From: Parabacteroides sp. | GTDB lineage: Bacteria > Bacteroidota > Bacteroidia > Bacteroidales > Tannerellaceae | Direction of reading: 5' to 3' | DNA: 39,273 bases | Assembly (NCBI GenBank): GCA_017937385.1 | Contig: JAGBDR010000019.1 | Coordinates: 1-39,273 of the forward strand | Shown: piece by piece, positions 25,705 to 34,642 of the stretch | Layout of the letters: every line of letters starts with the position of its first letter | How positions within the stretch are numbered: position 1 is the first letter of the stretch | The notes under the pieces: model-generated | The model's database searches: none | Seen by the model: the letters and a program-made list of their open reading frames with translations, nothing else | Told to the model about the DNA's origin: nothing | Translations under genes and position numbers: made by a program

Positions 25705-27084
25705 TTATCCGAACAATTGCCGGAAAGCCTCTTCCACCTTGCGCACTTGCACGATCTGTATCTTACACTTGGATGTGTCGAAGCCTTTCAGGTTGTTGTG
25801 CGGAATGATAATGCGCGAGAAACCCAATTTTTCCGCCTCCAGAATGCGCTGTTCGATGCGGTTCACCGGACGGATCTCGCCCGAAAGCCCCACCTCACCG
25901 CACATACAGACACCCGGCTCGACCGAAATGTCGAGGCTTGAAGAAAGCACCGCACTGATCACCGCCAGATCGATCGCCGGGTCATTCACCCTCAGTCCGC
26001 CGGCAATATTCAAAAAGACATCTTTCTGGACCAGCTTGAACCCGGCACGCTTTTCGAGCACTGCGAGCAGCATATTCATGCGTCTGAGATCAAATCCCGT
26101 CGCACTGCGCTGGGGAGTCCCGTAAACAGCCGAACTCACCAATGCCTGCGTCTCGATCAGAAAAGGACGGATGCCCTCGATCGCCGCCGCGATAGCGACT
26201 CCGCTCAGCCCCTCATGGTTCTGCGTCAGGAGCAGTTCGGAAGGGTTGCTGACTTCGCGCAGGCCATCCTGGCACATCTCGTAGATACCCAACTCGGCCG
26301 TACTGCCGAAACGGTTCTTGATGCTCCGCAAGATCCGGTACATATAATGCTGGTCGCCCTCGAACTGCAGGACGGTATCGACGATATGTTCGAGCACTTT
26401 CGGCCCGGCAATGCTTCCTTCCTTATTGATATGGCCGATCAGGAGGACTGGCGTACCGCTCTCTTTCGCATATTTCAAAATGGCGGCACTGCACTCGCGC
26501 ACTTGCGAAACGCTTCCGGGAGAAGATTCGACCACCTCGGTATAAATGGTCTGTATCGAGTCGATAATCAGGAGGTCGGGCCGGACATTACGGGCCTGGG
26601 CAAATATCTGTTCAAGATGGGTCTCACAAAGGATGAAGCAATCCGGATTCTCATGCGCGATGCGGTCGGCACGGAGTTTCAACTGGCGGCTGCTCTCTTC
26701 GCCGGAGACATACAGCGTGCGAAGCCCTTTCAGCCCTAAGACCGTTTGCAGGACTAAGGTAGACTTCCCGATGCCTGGCTCGCCGCCGATCAGGACCAGC
26801 GAGCCTTTCACCAAGCCGCCACCGAGGACCCGGTTCAACTCCCGGTCACCAAGGTCGATGCGCGTTTCCTCTTCGGAAGTAATATCCCGAAGCAGGACAG
26901 GACGTGCAGGACCTGCCCCCTCCGGACGGAGGAATCCCGCTTCAGGACGTTTCCCGGCCGGCTCCTTTACCACAATCTCCTCAACATAGGTGTTCCATTC
27001 CCCACAACTGGGACATTTCCCGATCCATTTCGGAGAATCGGCTCCACAGTTGGAGCATACGTATACGGTTTTTGTTTTCGCCAT
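25705..27084 (-). CDS. radA: DNA repair protein RadA
   Basis: This 459-residue RecA-like ATPase/helicase promotes branch migration during homologous recombination. The N-terminal zinc finger is C10-x2-C13 and C24-x2-C27, followed by a RecA-type core with Walker A GEPGIGKS at 101-108 and Walker B-like LLIID near 170. The RadA-specific KNRFG motif lies near residue 255. The C-terminal Lon protease-like domain (about 280-459) carries the SGEIRPV segment, without protease activity expected. The length is standard. It is first in the four-gene operon. A -7 element TAACTTTG (27197-27190) is the nearest promoter candidate, without a good upstream partner. Confidence 0.97.
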   Translation of the reverse strand: MAKTKTVYVCSNCGADSPKWIGKCPSCGEWNTYVEEIVVKEPAGKRPEAGFLRPEGAGPARPVLLRDITSEEETRIDLGDRELNRVLGGGLVKGSLVLIGGEPGIGKSTLVLQTVLGLKGLRTLYVSGEESSRQLKLRADRIAHENPDCFILCETHLEQIFAQARNVRPDLLIIDSIQTIYTEVVESSPGSVSQVRECSAAILKYAKESGTPVLLIGHINKEGSIAGPKVLEHIVDTVLQFEGDQHYMYRILRSIKNRFGSTAELGIYEMCQDGLREVSNPSELLLTQNHEGLSGVAIAAAIEGIRPFLIETQALVSSAVYGTPQRSATGFDLRRMNMLLAVLEKRAGFKLVQKDVFLNIAGGLRVNDPAIDLAVISAVLSSSLDISVEPGVCMCGEVGLSGEIRPVNRIEQRILEAEKLGFSRIIIPHNNLKGFDTSKCKIQIVQVRKVEEAFRQLFG

Positions 27085-27175
27085 GTATTTCAGTCAATTA
27101 TCAATGATTCACAAGAACTGATGCAAACGAAAATTGCGGTTCCTTTACAGTACCCAATCCCCAACAATAATCGTC

Positions 27176-27331
27176 ATGCTCACCGAGGACAAAGTTACAG
27201 AACTATTTGGTATGGCAGATGACTTCTGCAAGTTTTTTGATGTCATGATGGGGAAATTATCCCTCGTAACCCACAGAGCAAACTGCCTTAAAACGCTTTT
27301 TTCAGTTGACGACAAAAATAAACGCCCGTAA
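27176..27331 (+). pseudogene. N-terminal remnant of an IS982-like transposase
   Basis: The frame starting ATG at 27176 reads MLTEDKVTELFGMADDFC, then KFFDVMM. From memory this closely resembles the N-terminus of Bacteroides IS982-family transposases, which begin M(L/I)TKDKVTEIF with DEFCK-F afterwards. Similarity fades after about 30 residues, and a stop follows at residue 52 where a full transposase is near 300. I see no terminal inverted repeats. It fills most of the gap between radA and glnS. Confidence 0.55.
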
Positions 27332-27335
27332 ACAG

Positions 27336-27366
27336 TTGTACACCGGACTATAATTCACTATATTTG
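27336..27366 (+). promoter_or_regulatory. Promoter of glnS
   Basis: TTG (27336-27338), a 20-base spacer and TATATTTG (27359-27366) match the Bacteroidota consensus. The expected transcription start is near 27373, about 38 nt before the ATG. Confidence 0.7.
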
Positions 27367-27410
27367 CACACTTTGAACAGATAAAAAACAGAAAATATTT
27401 TACTACAAAG

Positions 27411-29156
27411 ATGAGCGATATCAGAACAAACGAACCGGAAGAAAGCAAAAAGAGCTTGAACTTCATTGAAGCAATGGTGGAAAAAGATTTGGCGGAAGGC
27501 AAGAACAAGGGCCGCGTACAGACCCGTTTCCCGCCCGAACCCAACGGATACCTGCATATCGGACATGCCAAAGCCATCTGCATGGACTTCGGCATCGCCC
27601 AGAAATACGGCGGTGTCTGCAACCTGCGTTTCGACGATACCAATCCGGTAAAAGAGGATTTGGAATATGTGGATGCCATCAAGGAAGACATCGAATGGCT
27701 GGGCTACCACTGGGATCATATCTATTACGCATCCGACTACTTCCAGCAACTCTGGGACTTCGCCATCCGGTTGATCAAGGAAGGAAAAGCATACATCGAC
27801 GAACAGACCTCCGAACAGATCGCCGCCCAGAAAGGGACACCGACACAGCCGGGCACAAACAGCCCCTACCGGGACCGCCCGATCGAAGAAAACCTGGAGC
27901 TGTTCCACAAGATGAACAGCGGAGAGTTGGAAGAGGGCTCGATGGTGTTGCGTGCCAAGATCGACATGGCAAACCCGAACATGCACTTCCGCGACCCGAT
28001 CGTCTACCGCATTGTCAAGACTCCGCATCACCGGACGGGCGACAAATGGAAGGCATACCCGATGTACGACTTCGCACACGGACAGAGCGACTTCTTCGAA
28101 GGGGTCACCCACTCGTTGTGTACGCTTGAGTTTGTCGTGCACCGCCCGTTGTACGATCTGTTTGTCGACTGGCTGAAAGAGGGCAAGGACCTCGATGACA
28201 ACCGTCCGCGCCAGACGGAATTCAACAAGCTGAACCTGAGCTACACGCTGATGAGCAAACGGAACCTGTTGATCCTCGTAAAAGAAGGACTGGTACACGA
28301 CTGGGACGATCCCCGTATGCCGACCATCTGCGGTTTCCGCCGTCGCGGGTATTCACCGGAGGCGATCCATAAGTTCATCGACAAGATCGGCTATACCACC
28401 TACGACGCGCTGAACGAATTTGCGCTACTGGAAAGTGCCGTCCGCGAAGACCTCAACACCCGCGCGACCCGTGTATCGGCCGTGTTGAACCCGGTCAAGC
28501 TCATCATCACCAACTATCCGGAAGGACAGGTGGAAGAGATGGAAGCCATCAACAACCCGGAAGACCTCACGGCAGGCAGCCATACGATCGAATTCAGCCG
28601 CGAACTGTGGATCGAACGGGAAGACTTCATGGAAGACGCCCCGAAAAAGTTCTTCCGCATGACTCCCGGTCAGGAAGTACGCCTGAAAAACGCCTATATC
28701 GTAAAATGCACAGGCTGCAAGAAAGACGAGAACGGCGAAGTCACGGAAGTCTATTGCGAATACGACCCGAACACCAAGAGCGGTATGCCGGACAGCAACC
28801 GGAAAGTGAAAGGTACGCTCCACTGGTTGAGTTGCGCACATTGCCTGCCGGCGGAAGTCCGCCTGTACGACCGCCTGTGGAAGGTAGAGAACCCGCGCGA
28901 CGAGATGGCCGCCATCCGCGAAGCCAAGAATTGCTCGCCTCTGGAAGCCATGAAAGAGATCATCAACCCGGACTCTCTGAAAGTGCTGACAAATTGCTAC
29001 GTCGAAAAGTTCCTGGCAAACGCCAAGCCGCTCGACTACCTGCAATTCCAGCGCATCGGCTATTTCAATGTGGATAAGGATTCCACAGCCGGCAAATTGG
29101 TCTTCAACCGCACCGTATCCCTGAAAGATACCTGGAGCAAGGTGAAAGATAAATAA
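27411..29156 (+). CDS. glnS: Glutaminyl-tRNA synthetase
   Basis: This 581-residue class I synthetase attaches glutamine to tRNA-Gln in the cytosol. The HIGH segment is PPEPNGYLHIGH at 41-52 and the KMSKS-type loop is MSKR at 281-284. The catalytic domain is followed by the two beta-barrel anticodon-binding domains. Within these, C433-x2-C436, C449 and C475-x2-C478 could form a zinc site. E. coli GlnRS, as I recall it, reads AAHALP where this protein has CAHCLP. It has its own promoter and is followed at 9 bp by the TPR gene. Confidence 0.97.
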   Translation: MSDIRTNEPEESKKSLNFIEAMVEKDLAEGKNKGRVQTRFPPEPNGYLHIGHAKAICMDFGIAQKYGGVCNLRFDDTNPVKEDLEYVDAIKEDIEWLGYHWDHIYYASDYFQQLWDFAIRLIKEGKAYIDEQTSEQIAAQKGTPTQPGTNSPYRDRPIEENLELFHKMNSGELEEGSMVLRAKIDMANPNMHFRDPIVYRIVKTPHHRTGDKWKAYPMYDFAHGQSDFFEGVTHSLCTLEFVVHRPLYDLFVDWLKEGKDLDDNRPRQTEFNKLNLSYTLMSKRNLLILVKEGLVHDWDDPRMPTICGFRRRGYSPEAIHKFIDKIGYTTYDALNEFALLESAVREDLNTRATRVSAVLNPVKLIITNYPEGQVEEMEAINNPEDLTAGSHTIEFSRELWIEREDFMEDAPKKFFRMTPGQEVRLKNAYIVKCTGCKKDENGEVTEVYCEYDPNTKSGMPDSNRKVKGTLHWLSCAHCLPAEVRLYDRLWKVENPRDEMAAIREAKNCSPLEAMKEIINPDSLKVLTNCYVEKFLANAKPLDYLQFQRIGYFNVDKDSTAGKLVFNRTVSLKDTWSKVKDK

Positions 29157-29165
29157 TAGGACAAT

Positions 29166-30602
29166 ATGAAGAAAAAAAAGATCTCACGCCTGTTGCAACG
29201 TTATCTGTCCGGCCATCAAGAAGGCAGGGATGCCTATTTCGATGCCGATGAAGTAGATGAACTGTTGGACAGTTTTGAAGAATCTGATGATTATACCTAC
29301 TACGATGAAGTCCTGGCCTTAGGGCTGCGGCTTCATCCCGGTAATCCCGATCTGTTGATCAAGCAATGCAGGTCGTATGTCTACAACGAAGACTATGACA
29401 ATGCGCTCGCCCTGATCGAATCAATTGCGGAAAGCGACAATGAAAATCTGGATATGCTGCGCCTCGAATGTTATGTCATGCAGGATTCATACGACAAGGT
29501 AATCGAATATATCGAACAGCTCATCGCCGACAAATGCGAATATTTAGAAGCGATATTCGAATATATCGCACCGATCTTAGGAGACATCGAGAAAATCCAG
29601 GAGGCACACGATTTCATCAACCGCGGCCTTATGCTCTTCCCGGACAACCTGATCCTGAAAGACGAGTTGTGCTACACCCTGGAATTGGAAGGGAATATAA
29701 AAAAGGCGATCGTGGTCTGCAACGAACTGATCGACAAGAACCCCTACTCCTACGATTACTGGTACACGTTGGGACGGCTCTACTCCATCGATGAAGACTA
29801 CGAGAAGGCAATCGAGGCATTCGACTTCGCCCTCACGTGCAACGAAGCGGACGAAGAGCTGAAAATGCTGAAAGCCTATTGCCTGTACATGAACCAGAAT
29901 TACGAAAAGGCGATCGAAGTGTATCGGGAGTTCCAACCCGGCAACGAGGAGTATACCTTCCCCCTGATTGCCGAATGTCAAATCAAGCTGGGAAACTACG
30001 AGGAAGCCTATACGATACTGAAAGAGATACTCGATCAGGAACCGGACTTGAAGGATGCCACCCTCTATATCAACCTGGCCCGATGCTGTGCCGAGACCGG
30101 GCGTGAGAAAGAGGCGACCGAGGTCTTGAAAAAAGCGGCCAGGCAGGTCCCGGACCATATCCACATCTTGTCCTTGCTCGCCCTGAACTATATGGACAAC
30201 GGAGACGAACGGAAGGCGATGGAAACAACCGAAATCCTTTTCAATGCGCTCGACCGGGCAGAAGAGAAGGACCAGGAAGACATTGAAAGCCTGTGCTATG
30301 CCGGACATTATCTGTTTGTAAAAGGGAAGATCGACAAGGCGTTGCTATACTACAACAAACTATTGGAAGCCAATCCGAACCGCCCGAACATACACCTCTA
30401 TCTGGCTATCGCGTATCTGGTGAAGGGAGATACCGAACATTTCCGCGAGCACTACCGGCAGATCTCCCCGAATGAACTGACCGATTACCTGAAAAATATC
30501 GGATTCAATTATAAAGGAATAGCCAAGTACATTGACAACAAACCGATTCCACCAGAAGATCTGGTGAAAGAATTTCTCAAGAATAAGGATAACAAGAATT
30601 AA
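29166..30602 (+). CDS. Tetratricopeptide repeat protein
   Basis: This is a 478-residue soluble protein with no signal peptide or membrane segment. At least ten TPR-like helical pairs are recognisable, the clearest being YDYWYTLGRLYSIDEDYEKAIEAF, KMLKAYCLYMNQNYEKAIEVY, PLIAECQIKLGNYEEAYTIL and ESLCYAGHYLFVKGKIDKALLYY. It is very acidic at the N-terminus (DADEVDELLDSFEESDD). TPR arrays bind proteins; the partner is unknown. It is cotranscribed between glnS and popT (9 bp and 2 bp gaps). From memory this glnS-TPR-DUF368 order is common in Bacteroidales. Confidence 0.9.
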   Translation: MKKKKISRLLQRYLSGHQEGRDAYFDADEVDELLDSFEESDDYTYYDEVLALGLRLHPGNPDLLIKQCRSYVYNEDYDNALALIESIAESDNENLDMLRLECYVMQDSYDKVIEYIEQLIADKCEYLEAIFEYIAPILGDIEKIQEAHDFINRGLMLFPDNLILKDELCYTLELEGNIKKAIVVCNELIDKNPYSYDYWYTLGRLYSIDEDYEKAIEAFDFALTCNEADEELKMLKAYCLYMNQNYEKAIEVYREFQPGNEEYTFPLIAECQIKLGNYEEAYTILKEILDQEPDLKDATLYINLARCCAETGREKEATEVLKKAARQVPDHIHILSLLALNYMDNGDERKAMETTEILFNALDRAEEKDQEDIESLCYAGHYLFVKGKIDKALLYYNKLLEANPNRPNIHLYLAIAYLVKGDTEHFREHYRQISPNELTDYLKNIGFNYKGIAKYIDNKPIPPEDLVKEFLKNKDNKN

Positions 30603-30604
30603 AT

Positions 30605-31513
30605 ATGGAAAGAAATCTAAAAGACTACGGCTTCTTGGTCCTAAAAGGCATGGGGATGGGGGCGGCGGATGTCGTGCCCGGCGTGTCAGGCGGGACCATC
30701 GCCTTTATCGTCGGAATCTATGAAGAGCTGATCGACTCGATCAAGAGCATCAACGGGGCCAGCCTCAAACTACTCTTCACCGGAAAAATCGCGGCCTTCT
30801 GGAAAGCGGTCAATGCCAACTTCTTGCTATCCATCCTGGCCGGGATCGGGATCAGCATCTTCTCACTGGCCAAGATCATCACCTGGTTGTTGACCGACCA
30901 TCCGATTTTGGTCTGGTCCTTCTTCTTCGGGCTGGTGCTGGCTTCTGCCCGGTTTGTGTCCAAAGACATCCGGAAATGGGATTGGAAAACGGCCTTGAGC
31001 TACATCGCCGGAATTGCCATTGCGTTCTACATAACGGTCGCAACGCCGGCCGAGACACCGGCTAATCTGCCCTTCATCTTCCTTTGCGGGGCGATCGCCA
31101 TCTGTGCCATGATCCTGCCGGGGATATCGGGCAGTTTCATTTTAGTATTGTTAGGGAAGTATTTCTATATCATGGAGGCGGTAAAGACGCTCAACATTCC
31201 CGTGATGGCGGTGTTCATCTGCGGCGCGGCGGTCGGCATCACCAGCTTCTCGCGCATCCTGTCGTTTGCCCTTCGCCGGTTTCACGACATCACGATCGCC
31301 GTATTGGCGGGCTTCATGTTAGGGTCGCTGAACAAGGTATGGCCCTGGAAAGAAACGGTCGAAACCTATACGGACAGCCACGGCATCGTAAAGCCGTTGG
31401 TAGAAGCCAACATCATGCCGGACCAGCATGTCTGGGAAGCTGTCGGCCTGATGTTCTTTGGCTATGTCCTCGTCTACTTCTTGGAGAAGCTTTCGACGAA
31501 AACGGCTGAATAG
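30605..31513 (+). CDS. popT: DUF368 membrane protein, PopT-type undecaprenyl phosphate flippase
   Basis: This is a 302-residue polytopic inner-membrane protein. The two inverted-repeat re-entrant signatures of DUF368 are visible: GAADVVPGVSGGT at 19-31 and LPGISGS at 171-177. DUF368 proteins (PopT) have been shown to recycle undecaprenyl phosphate from the outer to the inner leaflet of the cytoplasmic membrane, returning the carrier used for cell-wall and polysaccharide building blocks. The gene starts 2 bp after the TPR gene and converges on the exopolysaccharide export operon (12 bp apart), whose substrates are built on the same carrier. Equivalence to characterised PopT is inferred from the family. 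Confidence 0.9.
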   Translation: MERNLKDYGFLVLKGMGMGAADVVPGVSGGTIAFIVGIYEELIDSIKSINGASLKLLFTGKIAAFWKAVNANFLLSILAGIGISIFSLAKIITWLLTDHPILVWSFFFGLVLASARFVSKDIRKWDWKTALSYIAGIAIAFYITVATPAETPANLPFIFLCGAIAICAMILPGISGSFILVLLGKYFYIMEAVKTLNIPVMAVFICGAAVGITSFSRILSFALRRFHDITIAVLAGFMLGSLNKVWPWKETVETYTDSHGIVKPLVEANIMPDQHVWEAVGLMFFGYVLVYFLEKLSTKTAE

Positions 31514-31525
31514 GCGGCGCACACG

Positions 31526-32248
31526 CTACAACTGCCGATTATTCTCCAGCACCTCCCGGACCCGGTCGAACATCTTGCCCGTCAGTTTCAGGAGGGAGAG
31601 GTTTCTGGGGTAGTCGGCGGGGTGGTGCAGGTCGGAACCGGCGTAGTCGTAAAACCCCTCCTTCATCAGGTAGGTGGCATATTTGGCTGGACGGGCGCCA
31701 TACACGCCGGCAAGGGAAAACAGGTTCAACTGGAACTTGTAGCCTTTGTCCCGCAGCCGGAAATAATCCTCTTTGGTCATATACATATACCGTTCCGGAT
31801 GAGCCAGGACGGGCGTGTAGCCCTCCAGGTTCAGTTCGTAAAGCAAATTCAGATAGTCCGGTGGAGGCGAGAGATAGGAGGTCTCGACCAGGACCTGCTT
31901 GTCCGCATACGTCAAGAGGCCGTCTGCCATTTGCCGGCGGAAACCGGCATCCAGCATATACTCCGCCGCCAACCGCAGCTCGATCCCTTCCGGGGCAAAC
32001 GGTTTCATACCCGCGAAACGGTCCTGCAGGAAATCACGCCGGTTGTCGGGCAGGTCCGCCATCACATGAGGGGTCAGGAACACCCGCTCCACACCGGCTT
32101 CTTGCATCGCTTTCAGCGCGGCACGCATATCGTCGGCGTTCTGCACGCCGTCGTCCACACCGGGCAGCAGATGCGAATGCACATCTGCCGTCCCTTTCAA
32201 CAAATCGGTGTGAACCACATTCTTCTTTGGAAAAAGCAAGGAAAACAT
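31526..32248 (-). CDS. CpsB/YwqE-type protein-tyrosine phosphatase (PHP superfamily)
   Basis: This 240-residue metal-dependent phosphatase is expected to dephosphorylate the tyrosine-rich tail of the cognate Wzc-type kinase, cycling capsule or exopolysaccharide export. PHP motifs are DVHSHLLPGVDDG at 22-34 (H24, H26), TPH at 59-61, AHPERY from H150 and GSDLHH at 204-209 (D206, H208). The family normally binds manganese. The start lies 6 bp after the kinase gene and it is the last gene of the export operon. Confidence 0.94.
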   Translation of the reverse strand: MFSLLFPKKNVVHTDLLKGTADVHSHLLPGVDDGVQNADDMRAALKAMQEAGVERVFLTPHVMADLPDNRRDFLQDRFAGMKPFAPEGIELRLAAEYMLDAGFRRQMADGLLTYADKQVLVETSYLSPPPDYLNLLYELNLEGYTPVLAHPERYMYMTKEDYFRLRDKGYKFQLNLFSLAGVYGARPAKYATYLMKEGFYDYAGSDLHHPADYPRNLSLLKLTGKMFDRVREVLENNRQL

Positions 32249-32254
32249 CTTGTT

Positions 32255-34630
32255 CTATTTCTTTTTTTGATTTCCATACCCGTAGCCGTAGCCATAGGAA
32301 TACCCGTAACCATATCCGTAGCGGTAGCCGTACATGCCATGCTTGTACATCGTCCCGTTCAGGATCAGGCTCATGTTGCGCAACTTGCCTTCCTGGTAGA
32401 GTTTCTCCACTTCGGGAAGGGCACGGCGGTCCATCTTGCCAGCACGGACCACATAGATCGTCAAATCGGCCACCCGGTTGACTATCACCGCATCCGCCAC
32501 CACGCCGGCCGGCACGTTGTCCAGGATGACATAATCATACCGCTTGCGCAATTCGGCAATCAAGGACTCCAACCGGTCGCTCAGCAAAAGCTCGGCCGGG
32601 TTAGGCGGAACGGGGCCGGCATGGATGATATCCAGCTTGTCGCACAACTCATTCTGCCGGATGATCTCATCGACATTGTCGATACGGCCGGACAGGTAAT
32701 GGGTCACTCCCTTGTCTGCCATCCGGACATGCGAACTAAGTGTCCCCTTGCGGATGTCGAGGTCGACCAGGACGACCTTCTTGTGCGTAAGGGCAAAGCT
32801 CATCGCCAGATTCATGGAGACGAACGTCTTGCCGGCTCCGGGGTTGAACGAAGTGAACATCACGACCTGCATCCGCTTGTCCTTGACACGCATGAAGTCC
32901 ATATTGGTCCGGACGATGCGGAACGCTTCCGAAACCGAATCGCGGCCATTCTCATGCACCACCACTTCGTCACGCTCCTTCTTGTCGCGCATCGGGATCT
33001 CGCCCAAGAACGGTACGGAGAGCGCTCCTTCCACATCCTTACGCGAACGCACCTTCGTGTCGCTGACCGCCAACAGCCACAAGATACCGGCCGGTATCGC
33101 ACATCCCAGCACGATGGAAGCCAACAGGATCATCATCGACTTCGGGGCCACCGGAGCATTGCTGCCTGCCGCCGGGTCGATGATACGGGCATTGCTTTCC
33201 GTCATCCGCTGCGTCAGCTCGTTCTCCTCGCGTTTGTTCAACAGGTAGAGATACAGCTCCTCCTTGATCTTCTGGCGGCGTTCCACCGAAAGGACCTCCT
33301 TCTGTTGGGTCGGAACGGCCGAGATGCGGCGGCTCGTCTGCTCCTCTTGCGCCCGGACATTCTTGATCTTGATGTTCAGGCCGACGATCAGGTTGTCCAC
33401 CGAACGGATGATGGTCTGTTTCATCGCGATCAACGAGTTGTTCAAGTCCTGCACCACCGGGTTCTTGCTGCTGCTGTTGCTGATCAGCTTGTCGCGCTTC
33501 AGCAACATCTCGTTGAACTCCCCGATCTGCGACTCGATGTTCACATCCGAGATCCCCGTGTTCGCCGGGATCAGGTCCGAACTTTTACTGGGGTCCGTCA
33601 GGTAGTTCTTGATGTATTTCGCCAGGCTCAACTGGTTCTCCAAGCTCAATCCCTCCTGGCGGTACTGGCTGGATGTCTGCAAGTACATGCCCGTTTCAGA
33701 CGAGATATCCGTCAACTGGTGTTCCCGCTTGTACGACTCGATATCCGAATCCACATCCCCCAGCTCCTTCTCGATCACGATCAGACGGTCGTTGATGAAG
33801 TTGGAGGTGTTCATCACGATCTGGTTCTTGTCGTTGATCGCGTCCGTGTTGTAGACCGATATCAGCGTGTTGATCACATCCTCCGCACGCGGGACGGACA
33901 CATCCTGGAGCGTCAGGTTGATGATCGTGGCCGTCTTGCTTGCCAAAGTGGCCTGCAAGCCCGTCTGGAAACGGAGTGCCACGTCCTGCAACGGCGACTT
34001 CGTCACCTGTACGGACGTATTGAAATACTTGTCGCCGTAATAAAGCGACGGGACCACCACTACCCTGCCGACAGGCGTCGTGACCGTATCGTTCAACGCC
34101 ACCGTCATCGGCTCGTCGTCCGATACCTCCTGGTCTCCGAGCGTGAAGTCGGACAACAGCACCTCTTCGTCGGAAACGGGAACCGCCCGCAACGAGAAAG
34201 CCTGTGCCTCTTCCGCATCCGGGAAAGAGAGCTGCACGGGTGACTGCGTGTAGAGTTCCACCGTCCGCAGCCCCTCTTTCACCGTGTAGCTCACATCCAG
34301 ATGCAGGTTGCGTGCCACTTCGGTCATCAGCCGCCTGGATTTGAATACCAGCACTTCGTTATCCACATTCCGCTTCGTGCCGAAAAGGCCCAGATCCTCG
34401 AAAGCGGCCGACTCGCTCATCGCACCGCCCTTCGCATCGTCCTTGATCAGCACCGAAGCCGTCCGGGTATACACTTTAGGCGCCCATTTCAGATAGACGA
34501 ACGCCGCCCCGACACATATCACGACAGACAGGACAAACCAATACAAGTTAGCCAACACCACGTGCAGGATGTCTCCCAAGTTCAATTCATTTTCTTCCGT
34601 ACGCGTGTTTGTTTCTTGGTCCATATTCAT
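32255..34630 (-). CDS. Wzc-type polysaccharide co-polymerase and tyrosine autokinase
   Basis: This is a 791-residue inner-membrane protein. Residues 15-50 and 498-522 are transmembrane helices enclosing a long periplasmic Wzz domain with coiled-coil stretches (about 270-480). The cytoplasmic BY-kinase domain has Walker A NPGAGKTF at 596-603, Walker A' LVDLDIRKG at 621-629 (D623, D625) and Walker B ILDNVP (D704). The usual DTPP after Walker B is replaced by DNVPAG. The C-terminal tail (762-786) has 11 tyrosines in mostly Gly-Tyr repeats, the expected autophosphorylation cluster. It controls chain length and export together with the Wza-like protein and YwqE-like phosphatase encoded on either side. 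Confidence 0.95.
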   Translation of the reverse strand: MNMDQETNTRTEENELNLGDILHVVLANLYWFVLSVVICVGAAFVYLKWAPKVYTRTASVLIKDDAKGGAMSESAAFEDLGLFGTKRNVDNEVLVFKSRRLMTEVARNLHLDVSYTVKEGLRTVELYTQSPVQLSFPDAEEAQAFSLRAVPVSDEEVLLSDFTLGDQEVSDDEPMTVALNDTVTTPVGRVVVVPSLYYGDKYFNTSVQVTKSPLQDVALRFQTGLQATLASKTATIINLTLQDVSVPRAEDVINTLISVYNTDAINDKNQIVMNTSNFINDRLIVIEKELGDVDSDIESYKREHQLTDISSETGMYLQTSSQYRQEGLSLENQLSLAKYIKNYLTDPSKSSDLIPANTGISDVNIESQIGEFNEMLLKRDKLISNSSSKNPVVQDLNNSLIAMKQTIIRSVDNLIVGLNIKIKNVRAQEEQTSRRISAVPTQQKEVLSVERRQKIKEELYLYLLNKREENELTQRMTESNARIIDPAAGSNAPVAPKSMMILLASIVLGCAIPAGILWLLAVSDTKVRSRKDVEGALSVPFLGEIPMRDKKERDEVVVHENGRDSVSEAFRIVRTNMDFMRVKDKRMQVVMFTSFNPGAGKTFVSMNLAMSFALTHKKVVLVDLDIRKGTLSSHVRMADKGVTHYLSGRIDNVDEIIRQNELCDKLDIIHAGPVPPNPAELLLSDRLESLIAELRKRYDYVILDNVPAGVVADAVIVNRVADLTIYVVRAGKMDRRALPEVEKLYQEGKLRNMSLILNGTMYKHGMYGYRYGYGYGYSYGYGYGYGNQKKK

Positions 34631-34642
34631 AGATTCTCTTTT

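Noticed and set aside
27348-28298. A 316-codon minus-strand frame over the start of glnS
   Set aside because: It is antisense to the catalytic domain of glutaminyl-tRNA synthetase and covers the glnS promoter.
31622-34243. An 873-codon open frame on the plus strand across ywqE and wzc
   Set aside because: It is antisense to two clearly conserved genes and has a repetitive His/Arg/Gln/Val-rich composition typical of the mirror frame of G+C-rich codons. No domain is visible.
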